DNA of 64,000 bases from contig NZ_MUIO01000096.1 of NCBI RefSeq assembly GCF_002087235.1, positions 1 to 64,000 on the forward strand, given 5' to 3'. The notes below the pieces were generated by a model. The model was not told the DNA's origin and ran no database searches. It worked only from the letters and a program-made list of their open reading frames with translations. Shown in pieces: positions 1 to 8,767 of the stretch. The number at the start of each line of letters is the position of its first letter. The first letter of the stretch is position 1. This DNA comes from Pseudomonas floridensis. Lineage in GTDB: Bacteria > Pseudomonadota > Gammaproteobacteria > Pseudomonadales > Pseudomonadaceae. Made by a program: the position numbers and the translations under genes.

Positions 1-480
1 CAAACCAACCTGCTGGCGCTCAATGCGGCCATCGAGGCTGCGCGTGCGGGAGAGCAGGGCCGTGGTTTCGCCGTGGTCGCCGATGAAGTACGCAGCCTCT
101 CGCAACGCACCCAGGCGTCGACGGCGCAGATTGCCGGCACCGTAGACAGCCTGCGCTCCACCGTGACCCAGGCCGTCGATCTGATGGAAGCCGCTTGCGG
201 CCAGGCCGTCAACGATGCCCGCTCCGTGACCGGGCTCGGCGAACGACTCGGCGAGATCGCCACGGCGGTGCAGGGCGTGACTGACACCCTGGTGCAGATC
301 TCGACCGCCGTCGAAGAACAGGCATCCACGGCCGACGAAGTCAGCAGCAACATCCAGCAGGTCGATCAGGCAGCGGGGCGCTTGCTTGAGGGGGCTCGAG
401 CGGTGAATCGGGCGGCGGATACCTTGAGTCAGGGGAGCCAGGCGTTGAGCGGTAATACGGCGCGGTTTCGGTTGGGGTGA
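1..480 (+). CDS. methyl-accepting chemotaxis protein, C-terminal part (5' cut by window)
   Basis: Cytoplasmic signalling end of a chemoreceptor; the sensor and membrane segments lie before the window. The frame is open from base 1 and enters at the conserved hairpin tip (LLALNAAIEAARAGEQGRGF, then VVADEVRSL), the part that contacts CheA and CheW. About 130 residues of the returning helix follow, with Glu/Gln-rich stretches (EEQASTADEV) typical of methylation regions. The ligand cannot be inferred because the sensor domain is missing. A rho-independent terminator follows, so it is transcribed apart from the polysaccharide genes downstream. Confidence 0.93.
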   Translation, partial: QTNLLALNAAIEAARAGEQGRGFAVVADEVRSLSQRTQASTAQIAGTVDSLRSTVTQAVDLMEAACGQAVNDARSVTGLGERLGEIATAVQGVTDTLVQISTAVEEQASTADEVSSNIQQVDQAAGRLLEGARAVNRAADTLSQGSQALSGNTARFRLG

Positions 481-514
481 GTGCGCAGGTTCGTATGTGA
501 CACCTGTATTGGAG

Positions 515-547
515 AGCCGGGCCCAAGACATTCAGCCCGGTTTTTCT
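515..547 (+). terminator. rho-independent terminator after the chemoreceptor gene
   Basis: Inverted repeat ccgggc (517-522) / gcccgg (535-540) followed directly by tttttct, 35 bases after the receptor stop codon. Confidence 0.75.
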
Positions 548-705
548 ATATGCGTCGCTGCTTGAAAACATGACAAGAACATGAAACTTCGATCAGCGGT
601 GACACTGGGCGTAATCTATTGGCTGACGGAAGTCCGGGCAGAGCGTAAAATTCCGGGCTTTTGCAAGTGAAGATTTTTTTGAGAACCCAGTTTACCGAGA
701 AAGAC

Positions 706-1683
706 ATGATCAGAAACGCAACTCAGGTTGAGGCACAGCTCTTTGAACAGGGTGCTGTCCGTCAGCCACACGTTGCGATCCTGATGTGCACCTACAACGG
801 TGGCGCCTATCTCAAGGGGCAGTTGGACTCATTCAATGACCAGACCTTCCAGGACTGGACGCTGTACGTATCTGACGATGCGTCCACTGACGAAACGCGA
901 AGTATATTGAGCGACTACCAGCGCCGCTGGGGGGCTGATCGCCTGATCATGTTCGACGGACCGTGCAAGGGCTTCGCGGAAAACTTCATCTCGCTGGTTC
1001 GCCGTCCGGAGCTCAAAGCCGACTACTTCGCTTTCAGTGATCAGGACGACATCTGGTTCAACGACAAGCTGACACGCAGTGTCGGTCGCCTCGAATCGCT
1101 CAGCGGAAAGAAGCCGGCGCTCTATTGCTCCACCACTCGACTGGTCGACGCTGACCTGAATGTGATCGGCGTGTCGAAGCTTTTCACCAGGCCCCCGTCC
1201 TTTCAAAATGCGCTGGTCCAGAGTATCGCGGGTGCCAACACCATGTTGATCAACCGTGCTGCCCGTCAGCTTCTCTTGCAACTGCCTGACCGAGCCCCCT
1301 TGATCGCCCATGACTGGCTGGCCTACCTTTTGGTCACAGGGTGTGGCGGCAAGGTGATCTACGAGGCTGAGCCGACCCTGGATTATCGCCAGCACAGTGG
1401 CAATCTGATCGGGGCCAATGCAAGCTCCCGGGACCGTTTGATCCGCCTGCGCAAGATGTTGTCTGGGCGCTTCGTCAAATGGAACGATGCCAACATCGTC
1501 ATTCTCAAAAAAATGGAGCCATTGTTGACCGAGGAAAGCCGGGAGGTGCTTGCCTGTTTCGATCACGGCCGCAAACAGCGCTTTTTCAAACGCATGCGTA
1601 TGCTTCGAAAGTCCGGTATCTATCGGCAGACGGTGCAGGGCAACTTGAGTCTCATTCTGGCGTCCTGCCTGGGAAAGGTTTGA
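706..1683 (+). CDS. family 2 glycosyltransferase (probable rhamnosyltransferase)
   Basis: GT-A fold, GT2-family transferase of 325 residues. The N-terminal nucleotide-binding motif is VAILMCTYNGGAYL, the Asp motif is SDDASTDET, and FSDQDDIWFNDK is the metal/acceptor region. A late DYRQHSGNLIGAN motif is shared with the minus-strand GT2 gene at 16427, so the two are paralogues standing at either side of the polysaccharide locus. This family includes L-rhamnosyltransferases; linkage and acceptor are unknown. I chose ATG 706 (gagaaagac just upstream); an in-frame TTG at 661 has no visible ribosome site. It converges with the membrane protein gene at 1761. Confidence 0.85.
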   Translation: MIRNATQVEAQLFEQGAVRQPHVAILMCTYNGGAYLKGQLDSFNDQTFQDWTLYVSDDASTDETRSILSDYQRRWGADRLIMFDGPCKGFAENFISLVRRPELKADYFAFSDQDDIWFNDKLTRSVGRLESLSGKKPALYCSTTRLVDADLNVIGVSKLFTRPPSFQNALVQSIAGANTMLINRAARQLLLQLPDRAPLIAHDWLAYLLVTGCGGKVIYEAEPTLDYRQHSGNLIGANASSRDRLIRLRKMLSGRFVKWNDANIVILKKMEPLLTEESREVLACFDHGRKQRFFKRMRMLRKSGIYRQTVQGNLSLILASCLGKV

Positions 1684-1760
1684 GCTCGTCTGCCCCTTTG
1701 TTCTCATGAGTGCTGACGAGGTCGTACAGTGTGCGACCCCGTTTCGTCTGGGTGCTTTGT

Positions 1761-3326
1761 CTAGTCCGCTCCCTGCGCTCTGTAGATCTGGTAAGCAGGG
1801 TTGGGTGAGTTCGGGACCGCTATAAAGTGAGAGCGAATATAGTCATTGATCAACCGATGTGAGTTCGAAAATCTCAGCTCTTCCCGCCCGTCCATGGCCA
1901 TGTCGAAGATGAGCACGAAGCCTGGGTCGGACTTTTTGATCCGTTCAATTTCTGCTCGTTGAAAATCGTCACTGCGCGGGGACAGCGCGTAAATTTCCCA
2001 AAGCGGTGCGTGGCGTTCCAGTAAAGGGTAAGCCCCGGGCCAGAAAGGCAATACCAGTACGGCTCTTCCATTCGGTGCATAGCTGTCGGTAAGGCTTCTC
2101 AAAAGATCCACCGCTTCGGCAGTGCTGGGGTCCATAGAGAGAGTCGAGCCGGAGACTGTGACCTGTTTCCAACCGTCCTGGGTCCGAGAAAGTACGCCAG
2201 GTTGCCAAGCAGCAAGAATGAACAGGCTGGCTGAAGCTGTAAGAATGCCTAGCGCCATTTTTGATGCTTGCGATCTGACAGTTGCCAAAATAACGAAGAT
2301 ACCGAGAAGTAACGGGTAGATACCTTGCGCCAGATGCCCCACATCCGGACGAGCGAAGGCAAAGTGAGCGTAAGGTAACGCAGCGCAGGCAACAGCCACT
2401 ACTTCCGGGCGCGCTGTGCGGTTACAAAGACGTTCTCTGAACACCCAGGCGAGCGCCCCCACGCCGAATACCAAAATCGCGATGAAACAGATGCCTATCA
2501 AAAACCATCTTGTTTCGATCACTACGCCGGCGGTACCGAAGCCTACGGTCCAGGGCCACGGTACAGGCAGGGGCAGATTGGTATTGCCCTGCTCTAACAT
2601 GAAAAGAATCGTGTCGATGAAGGCGGCAAAGTAACCCGGTATGATCAGGCACATTGCAAGTACTGGCAGATAACCTACCACCACACCGGCGACCCAAATT
2701 GCTATGCCTTTCCAACGGTAGTCGGATTCCGGGGCTTTTATCGCGAGCCATCCCATGGCTGTGCAACTGGCGGCTGCAGCATAAACGCCATGGTTTCGGC
2801 CAAAAACGGCTGCGAGGCCCACAAGAACACCGAGTAAGAAATACCGTTTTGCCGAAGGCTTAAGCAGAAGGCAGGTCACCCCGGCAACAACGATCATTGA
2901 TATAGACATATCAATGATCTTGTGGCGCGGGTACATCCAAACCATGAGTGTGACGGCCGCAACACACAGATAAATGATATGCCTGGCAGCGGTTTGCTTC
3001 AACGCTATGGATATCGTCCACAGCCCGGCATAGATTCCCAGAAATTGAAACAGTGCCACTGATGCACGCAGGGCAATGATGCCTGAATCGCCCCATAATG
3101 AAAAAAAGCTTGCGGCCCAGTAGTACCGGCCAGGGTCATAAGCCATGAAATCTCGAATCGGAATTTCCCCAGCAGCGAGTTGCCTGGCACCGTACCAAAG
3201 ATACCCCTCGTCCCACAGGTTGAAACCGTCATGGCCTTGCCATAAAAAATTAGCGATGACGAATAAGGCCGATATGACCAAGAGCACGAAGCTGTTGACC
3301 ATTCGGTCTTTTTTAACATCATTCAT
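1761..3326 (-). CDS. polytopic membrane protein, GT-C type glycosyltransferase candidate
   Basis: 521 residues with about ten hydrophobic segments. An early periplasmic loop has acidic/aromatic residues (FNLWDEGYLWYGARQ, DFMAYDPGRYYW), in the position where GT-C enzymes such as ArnT/PMT (GT39) and RgtA-D-like proteins carry catalytic Asp/Glu. It is the last gene of the minus-strand locus, behind the gtrA-like and gtrB-like genes, so it is a good candidate for the transferase moving a sugar from undecaprenyl phosphate to the O-chain in the periplasm. Substrate assignment is inference. ATG 3326 is preferred over GTG 3356. Confidence 0.7.
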   Translation of the reverse strand: MNDVKKDRMVNSFVLLVISALFVIANFLWQGHDGFNLWDEGYLWYGARQLAAGEIPIRDFMAYDPGRYYWAASFFSLWGDSGIIALRASVALFQFLGIYAGLWTISIALKQTAARHIIYLCVAAVTLMVWMYPRHKIIDMSISMIVVAGVTCLLLKPSAKRYFLLGVLVGLAAVFGRNHGVYAAAASCTAMGWLAIKAPESDYRWKGIAIWVAGVVVGYLPVLAMCLIIPGYFAAFIDTILFMLEQGNTNLPLPVPWPWTVGFGTAGVVIETRWFLIGICFIAILVFGVGALAWVFRERLCNRTARPEVVAVACAALPYAHFAFARPDVGHLAQGIYPLLLGIFVILATVRSQASKMALGILTASASLFILAAWQPGVLSRTQDGWKQVTVSGSTLSMDPSTAEAVDLLRSLTDSYAPNGRAVLVLPFWPGAYPLLERHAPLWEIYALSPRSDDFQRAEIERIKKSDPGFVLIFDMAMDGREELRFSNSHRLINDYIRSHFIAVPNSPNPAYQIYRAQGAD

Positions 3327-3415
3327 GGTGTGTTCCGCATCGTATCCTGATGGCACGCCTATGCCTCTTAAAAAGCCTGGAGATAGGCATGCAGGTTCAT
3401 GACCCTGGCCGGGTG

Positions 3416-3817
3416 TCAGCGTGCTGTTTGCTTTGCAGAGAAGGCCAGCTTTGACAGTAGAAAAGTCACCGGCAATGTGAGCGCGATGGCGACCAGCGGC
3501 GCGAGCCGGGCATCAAGTTCAAGCTTTTCGACCCAGCACCACAGAATAACCAGACTCAGGCCGTATTGAATGAGGTAAATCAGCGGAAGCATGATGACAG
3601 AGCGCAGGCCCTGGTGGCTCTTGAACACAAAGAATCTGTTCAGTACGTAAGCAAGCGCAATACCTGTTACATAGGAAATGGTGTAGCTGACGGTGTAAGA
3701 CAGGAACGTCAACAAAACGAGATAAATGCCGTAGGTCAAGGCGGTATTGAAACCGCCTGACATCAGGAATCGCGCAAAGTCTAGCTTGAAGAATTTTGAG
3801 ACACCCTGATTCATCAT
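3416..3817 (-). CDS. gtrA: GtrA-like membrane flippase
   Basis: 133 residues with four hydrophobic helices in the GtrA/DPMS layout (FARFLMSGGFNTALTYGIYL at the start, ALAYVLNRFFVFKSH in the middle). GtrA proteins are proposed to flip undecaprenyl-phosphate-linked sugars from cytoplasm to periplasm for side-branch glycosylation. It begins 4 bases after the FdtD-like gene, and a GtrB-like transferase lies one gene upstream, so the classical gtrAB pair is split here by the sugar-nucleotide enzyme. The family call is firm; the cargo (Fuc3NAc) is inferred from neighbours. Confidence 0.82.
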   Translation of the reverse strand: MMNQGVSKFFKLDFARFLMSGGFNTALTYGIYLVLLTFLSYTVSYTISYVTGIALAYVLNRFFVFKSHQGLRSVIMLPLIYLIQYGLSLVILWCWVEKLELDARLAPLVAIALTLPVTFLLSKLAFSAKQTAR

Positions 3818-3821
3818 CGGA

Positions 3822-4775
3822 TCACTGTTCAGTGTTTTCGATCAGTGATTTGAACTCTTCATAGTTACGTACGTAATCGGCAGCATCGTAATAATGAGAA
3901 GCGAACACCAGCAACACCGCGTCCTGGGAATAACGGTATTGAATGCCCCACGTCATGGGAGGTAGATGAATACCTTTGTTTGGCTTATCCAGAACGAACT
4001 CTTCCCGGTTGACACCATCATCAGCGACTACATGAACCGAGCCCTTGACGGCTATCAGAAACTGGTGGCACTGGCGGTGGGCATGCTCGCCTCGGGTTTC
4101 AGCCGTTGGTACGTCATAAACCAGAAAGTAGCGCTCGGACTTGAACGGAATCGAACGCTCGAATTCACCAGCAGACAAGCTTCCTCGAATGTCTGATACC
4201 TCATTCATGGTGTGTAGGGTAACGTTCTTCACCGAAGTAGTGGCGACGCCGATAACTGCTTTTTCTGCGCGTGCCTCACTACCGGCGTTGACCGGTTTGG
4301 CATCCACGTAACCGATGATCTTCGCCGGATTGCCCACCACTATGGCATTTGGCGGTACTGACCGGGTCACTACCGCACCCGCACCGACCATCGCATTGAT
4401 CCCGATTGTGATACCAGGAAGAATCGTGCAGTTGGCACCCAGCGAAGCGCCCTTGCGAATGATGGTGCGAGCGAAACTTTGTGGATAGACCTTGCTGCGA
4501 GGGAACAGGTCATTGGTGAAGGTAGCGTTCGGGCCGATGAAAACATCGTCTTCTATAGTGATCCCATCCCACACCTGTACGCCGCATTTCAACGTGACCC
4601 GATCACCGATGATGACATCGTTTTCGATGAACACGTTGTCGCATACGTTGCATTCACTGCCCAGTCGGGCACCCGGCAGGATATGGGCGAAAGCCCATAC
4701 ACGGGAGTCCTTGCCGATGTTTTCCGACTCGCACAATGCGTGGCTGTGAACGAAAAAATCCTTACCGCTGCTCAT
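3822..4775 (-). CDS. FdtD-like fusion: N-acetyltransferase plus dTDP-sugar 3,4-ketoisomerase
   Basis: Two catalytic domains in 317 residues. Residues ~10-165 form a left-handed beta-helix acetyltransferase with hexapeptide repeats (IENDVIIGDRVTLKCGVQVW, VGAGAVVTRSVPPNAIVVGN). Residues ~190-317 are a WxcM/FdtA-type cupin with the signature RGEHAHRQCHQFL. FdtD of Shewanella denitrificans has the same arrangement: the cupin turns dTDP-4-keto-6-deoxyglucose into the 3-keto-galacto isomer, and the acetyltransferase finishes dTDP-Fuc3NAc after transamination. The partner aminotransferase is two genes upstream. ATG 4775 has ggagag at good spacing; the upstream TTG is weaker. It overlaps the previous gene by 14 bases. 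Confidence 0.85.
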   Translation of the reverse strand: MSSGKDFFVHSHALCESENIGKDSRVWAFAHILPGARLGSECNVCDNVFIENDVIIGDRVTLKCGVQVWDGITIEDDVFIGPNATFTNDLFPRSKVYPQSFARTIIRKGASLGANCTILPGITIGINAMVGAGAVVTRSVPPNAIVVGNPAKIIGYVDAKPVNAGSEARAEKAVIGVATTSVKNVTLHTMNEVSDIRGSLSAGEFERSIPFKSERYFLVYDVPTAETRGEHAHRQCHQFLIAVKGSVHVVADDGVNREEFVLDKPNKGIHLPPMTWGIQYRYSQDAVLLVFASHYYDAADYVRNYEEFKSLIENTEQ

Positions 4776-5712
4776 TTGTCTCTCCAAATCCCTCTATCCG
4801 CATAGGAATAGCCAAGGGTCTGTTTTTTGTATTTTCGTAAGTGCGCCACGCGTAAGAGCCGACGATTCCCAAGCCCATAAGGTTAAGACAGCCGAGGAAG
4901 GTAATCGCCAGCATGATCATTGCGTAGCCGGGTACTTCAATCATGCCTTCAAGCTTCGCGATAAGCGTGAAGATGCCAAAAATAGCTGCCAGCCCCGCGC
5001 CAAAGGCTCCGACCCGCGTCAGTATCCTGATAGGCATGTCCGTGAACGAGAACACGCTGTCCATGAGGTAGTTGACTTTCTTGCGGAAGGTCCAGGCCGA
5101 TGTGCCGTGGACGCGCTCCTGCCGGGTGTAGGTCACCACTTCACGACGATAGCCCATCCAGAAAATCTGCGCGATCAGTGAGCTGTGACGCTCCTCAAGG
5201 GTCAGAAGGGTATCTCTGAATGCCTTATTGCAGGCGAACATATCGACGCCACCCGGCGGAATCTCTGGGATGACGTAGCGCCTGTAGAAACCCCAAAACA
5301 GTTTCGATGCGGTGCGGGTGGCCCAAGGATCCTGACGACCCTCGCGTACACCTACCACCACATCGATATCACCGCGGGTCAGAACCTGATTCATTTCAAG
5401 AACCAGCTCAGGCGGTTCCTGCAAATCCGCCGCCATCACGGCATAGTGATCACCGGTGCCATGTTGCAGACCGGTACGAATGGCCATGAACGAACCAAAG
5501 TTTCTCGAAAGCAGAATCAGCTTTGAGGTGAAAGACTGCGAGGGCAGTTGTGCTCGCAGAATCTCGTAACAGCGGTCAGGACTACCGTCTACCACGAACA
5601 CCACTTCGAGTGCATGCTCAAGCTGCACATCCAGTGCCGTCACAGCAGCAAGCAGGTCTGGAAGATTGCTCTCGTTGCGATAAACGGGAATGACCAACGT
5701 CAGCAAAATCAT
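4762..5712 (-). CDS. GtrB/DPM1-like polyprenyl-phosphate glycosyltransferase
   Basis: 316 residues: a cytoplasmic GT2 domain (TLVIPVYRNESNLPDLL, VFVVDGSPD, ADLQEPPEL, and the late RVHGTSAWTFRKK motif) followed by two hydrophobic helices (~225-300). This is the layout of GtrB, ArnC and dolichol-phosphate mannose synthase, which transfer a sugar from a nucleotide donor to undecaprenyl phosphate. Its ATG overlaps the stop of the fdtB-like gene (ATGA), and its own end overlaps the FdtD-like gene, so sugar synthesis and lipid loading are translationally linked. Likely product: Und-P-Fuc3NAc, by context. Confidence 0.85.
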   Translation of the reverse strand: MILLTLVIPVYRNESNLPDLLAAVTALDVQLEHALEVVFVVDGSPDRCYEILRAQLPSQSFTSKLILLSRNFGSFMAIRTGLQHGTGDHYAVMAADLQEPPELVLEMNQVLTRGDIDVVVGVREGRQDPWATRTASKLFWGFYRRYVIPEIPPGGVDMFACNKAFRDTLLTLEERHSSLIAQIFWMGYRREVVTYTRQERVHGTSAWTFRKKVNYLMDSVFSFTDMPIRILTRVGAFGAGLAAIFGIFTLIAKLEGMIEVPGYAMIMLAITFLGCLNLMGLGIVGSYAWRTYENTKNRPLAIPMRIEGFGETNEQR

Positions 5713-6812
5713 TGCTCCTTGGAAAAGTAAGCAGTCACCGCTTCGATGACGCGTTCGACTTCTTCAGCGGTGAGGCCGGGGAAGCATGGCAAGGAGATGA
5801 CGGTATCACATGCGCGCTCGGTTACGTCCAGCGCCACCGACGGGGCGGCCTCGTAAGCCGGTTGCTTGTGGTCGGCGATTGGATAGTGAATATCGGTGCT
5901 GACCTGCCTTTCTTTTAGGGCGGCAGCGAATGCAGCCCTGTCTTTGACACGAACGACGTACAGATGGCCCACATAATCCTCAGCTACTGAACACGGCAGT
6001 TGCATGTCCAGACCCGCGAAGGCATCGCTGTAGCGCTTGGCAATCGAGCGGCGCTGTTCGTTCCAGTTGTCCAGGTGCGGCAGTTTTATGCGCAGTATCG
6101 CGGCCTGCATTTCATCGAGGCGGCTGTTGCGACCACCTGGGATGGCAACCCGGTATTTCTGATCCCAGCCGTACTGGCGCAGTTGACGAATGCGGGCCGC
6201 AAGTTGGTCGTCGTTGGTTGCCACCGCTCCGCCGTCACCCAGTGCACCCAGGTTCTTGGTCGGGTAAAAACTGAAGCAGGCAATCGTGCCGAAACTGCCT
6301 GCCTGCTTGCCATTGCGACGTGCGCCATGAGACTGCGCGCAATCTTCAAGAACAGGAATGCCTGCCGCGGTAGCAATTCGAACGATTTCTTCGATGTTCG
6401 CCAACTGACCGTAAAGGTGCGTCACGATGATGACCGATGGACTCGACTCGGCGAGTACAGCGGACAGCGACTTTGTGCATAGGGTAAGAGTGCCTGGATC
6501 GACGTCCGCATAAACAGGTTCTGCACCTACGGCATGGATCGCCGTGCTGCCGTAAAAGCCAGCGTTTGCGACAGCTACTACACGATCACCCTTGGAAACG
6601 CCCAGACCTCTGAGGGCCAGTTCAAGCGCGTCGGACCCATTGGCTACGCTGATGCAGTGCGAGACGCCAACGTACGTAGCAAACTCTTCCTCGAACAGTT
6701 TTACTTCGTTGCCCAGCACGTACCAATGGCTGTCCAGAACGGATTTCAGCGGGGTAGCGAAATCGAGCCCTGCGTTGGCTTTGACGGCGGAGAAGAGAGG
6801 AATGTTTTCCAT
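5709..6812 (-). CDS. fdtB: FdtB-like dTDP-3-keto-6-deoxyhexose aminotransferase (PLP)
   Basis: 367-residue DegT/DnrJ/EryC1 aminotransferase. Visible motifs are VANGSDALELALRGLGV (cofactor phosphate pocket), LEDCAQSHGA (Asp contacting the PLP pyridine nitrogen) and FSFYPTKNLGALGDGGA (Schiff-base Lys). In the dTDP-Fuc3N pathway this enzyme aminates C3 of the keto-sugar made by the FdtA-type cupin, which is encoded two genes downstream. I chose ATG 6812 because ggaag precedes it at 5 bases; ATG 6824, just after the upstream stop, lacks such a site. Close homologues use Qui3N or other 3-keto sugars, so the sugar is inferred from the neighbouring fusion. Confidence 0.83.
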   Translation of the reverse strand: MENIPLFSAVKANAGLDFATPLKSVLDSHWYVLGNEVKLFEEEFATYVGVSHCISVANGSDALELALRGLGVSKGDRVVAVANAGFYGSTAIHAVGAEPVYADVDPGTLTLCTKSLSAVLAESSPSVIIVTHLYGQLANIEEIVRIATAAGIPVLEDCAQSHGARRNGKQAGSFGTIACFSFYPTKNLGALGDGGAVATNDDQLAARIRQLRQYGWDQKYRVAIPGGRNSRLDEMQAAILRIKLPHLDNWNEQRRSIAKRYSDAFAGLDMQLPCSVAEDYVGHLYVVRVKDRAAFAAALKERQVSTDIHYPIADHKQPAYEAAPSVALDVTERACDTVISLPCFPGLTAEEVERVIEAVTAYFSKEQ

Positions 6813-6826
6813 GAGGGCTTCCATAA

Positions 6827-8704
6827 TCAGTGAGGCGAACGATTGATAAGTTCGCACGCATTAGGCATCGCGAAAATTTTGAAGGTCGAACTGACAGTGT
6901 AAAGTTTCAAATCGCATTTTCCGGGCAGTGCGGTAGTCGCGATAGCGCCTTCGTAGCCGCTACGAAGAGCAGCTTTATCGCCAAGGGCTACAGCGACGTC
7001 CGGTCGCTTCACGTCAATGCTCATCGCACCTACGACTTTACCGGCTTCCACCGCAACCAGATACTGAGGTATGCCATTGGTGGGGTCGATATAGCTCCAG
7101 CCCCTGACTACCCAGCCATCGGTAGTCTTGCGCACTTCATCCAGGTTGCCGAGAGCAACTGTCTGGCTCTGCGGAGCCTTGAGCACAAACTCCCCCTTTT
7201 CCAAGAACAGGCGTTGAGTGAGCTCTTGAGCATCGACCATGGCAACGCGCGGGTCTTTAGCCGTCTCGCTGTTCTGTATCGCGTCAACAATCGGGCGTCC
7301 GATTGCCGACTTCTGGATGTTTGTCGAATTGAGCGTGTTTGCACTCCACGACACCGCATTGGTCCAGGCCATCCAGGCCGCGATCACGAGAAGACATTTC
7401 AGGTAGAACCGATCAGACTTCACGACTCGGGCAACCGAGGCCGACGTCTGTGCACTCGAATAGCGGGTCGTTGCGATGGCAATGAGCAAGGCCAGAAAAG
7501 GTATGGTCACGAACAGGTACCGGCCTTGCGGTTGCGGCATCGAGTTCTGAGAGGCGAGCAAACTAAGCAGGATAATGGACGGAAACAGCCCCAGAATCAT
7601 GATCAGTGGCAACAGGTTTCTCAGCAGAAAACCCGATTTGTTGTCAGGCGAGTACACGCGCAGTGTCTGAATGATCGCTGCCAGTACAAGCCCCATGAAC
7701 AGCAGGGCTGCTACCGTGTAGTAAGGCGGTGAGATGAACACATTCATCCACCCGGTCACCGAGAAATAGCTCATCAATGTAAGCGTGATCCACGGGGCAA
7801 TATTGTCCATTTCCAGAAGCTTGCCAGAGCAGCCGATGTAGCAGGTTCCAAAACCTACCGCAGGATTGCTCTTGTGCATCGCCACAAACTGGAGCTGTCC
7901 GGAAATTCCCGTTATCTCTCCAAACTCAAGGTAGGTAAACATGAGCATAGGCGCAGAGACAATTACCGCGACGAGCAGGATGGTGGGAATGTGCTTGGTC
8001 AGCTTTCGGTTTCCGAACACTTGAGTCGCGGCAAACATCACGCCGGCAAAAACCAAGGCAGGTAATAAATACAGCTTTGCCATGAGCATCAGTCCGATGG
8101 ACCCGCCCAGACAGATGGCCGTGTATTTCGCCGGCGTCTTCAGAAAACCCAGCAAGGCACTCACAAGCAAAGCTACGCTCATGACGCCATAGGCATCACT
8201 GTTGAAATAGGAGAAAGCAAAAGATACTTGAGGGATCAAAGCGACTGCGAGAGCGCCCAGTGCTGCGGCTTTTTTTGGCATTCCAGCCCTGTGACCAATA
8301 CGAAACAGGGCACATATGAATACCGCACCTAATATCCAGTTGAAGCACCGCACCGCCAGGTAAGCGAACTCGGAAGGGAGCATCCAGCTCAAGCCATAGG
8401 AGCTAATCAGCGCGCCAATAACATGCGGAAAGGGCAAGCCGTGGTACCAGAAATCACCTGGCTGCCAAGTATGACCCGAAATCGTTCCCGTAAATGCTTT
8501 GACTGGCTCCGCCACGTCAGGCATTGAATGGTAAGCCTTCAAATATTCCAGCAAAAAGAAGTGCGTCGATTCATCAGGGGCGCCGTGGAAGGCTATTCCC
8601 AACGACCAGGCCGCCAAGATCAAAAAATAGGTCACGGCCAGCACCCGTTGGTAACGGGTGCTGGACCAACCTGTTTGATTGTCTGAATGAGTTGATTCAG
8701 GCAC
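6827..8704 (-). CDS. DUF2142-like polytopic membrane protein, probable GT-C glycosyltransferase
   Basis: 625 residues with about eleven hydrophobic helices. The first outside loop carries APDESTHFFLLEYLK, close to the PDE-x-x-H signature of DUF2142 proteins, which are common in bacterial polysaccharide and teichoic-acid loci and have a GT-C-like topology. The C-terminal ~120 residues are soluble. GTG 8704 is preceded by aggggat at good spacing. It sits between the giant polymerase gene and the fdtB-like gene. Together with the membrane protein at 1761 it gives two GT-C candidates, so the locus may add two different periplasmic substituents. Function is not established. Confidence 0.7.
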   Translation of the reverse strand: MPESTHSDNQTGWSSTRYQRVLAVTYFLILAAWSLGIAFHGAPDESTHFFLLEYLKAYHSMPDVAEPVKAFTGTISGHTWQPGDFWYHGLPFPHVIGALISSYGLSWMLPSEFAYLAVRCFNWILGAVFICALFRIGHRAGMPKKAAALGALAVALIPQVSFAFSYFNSDAYGVMSVALLVSALLGFLKTPAKYTAICLGGSIGLMLMAKLYLLPALVFAGVMFAATQVFGNRKLTKHIPTILLVAVIVSAPMLMFTYLEFGEITGISGQLQFVAMHKSNPAVGFGTCYIGCSGKLLEMDNIAPWITLTLMSYFSVTGWMNVFISPPYYTVAALLFMGLVLAAIIQTLRVYSPDNKSGFLLRNLLPLIMILGLFPSIILLSLLASQNSMPQPQGRYLFVTIPFLALLIAIATTRYSSAQTSASVARVVKSDRFYLKCLLVIAAWMAWTNAVSWSANTLNSTNIQKSAIGRPIVDAIQNSETAKDPRVAMVDAQELTQRLFLEKGEFVLKAPQSQTVALGNLDEVRKTTDGWVVRGWSYIDPTNGIPQYLVAVEAGKVVGAMSIDVKRPDVAVALGDKAALRSGYEGAIATTALPGKCDLKLYTVSSTFKIFAMPNACELINRSPH

Positions 8705-8767
8705 GCATATCCCCTACTACAGCCATCGTCTCAGTCATGCTGAAAGAAACCAGATTAATGAGATGAA

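Noticed and set aside
829..1707. 292-codon open frame antisense to the GT2 gene at 706
   Set aside because: Covers a clear GT2 gene on the other strand, and its protein has no motif or signal.
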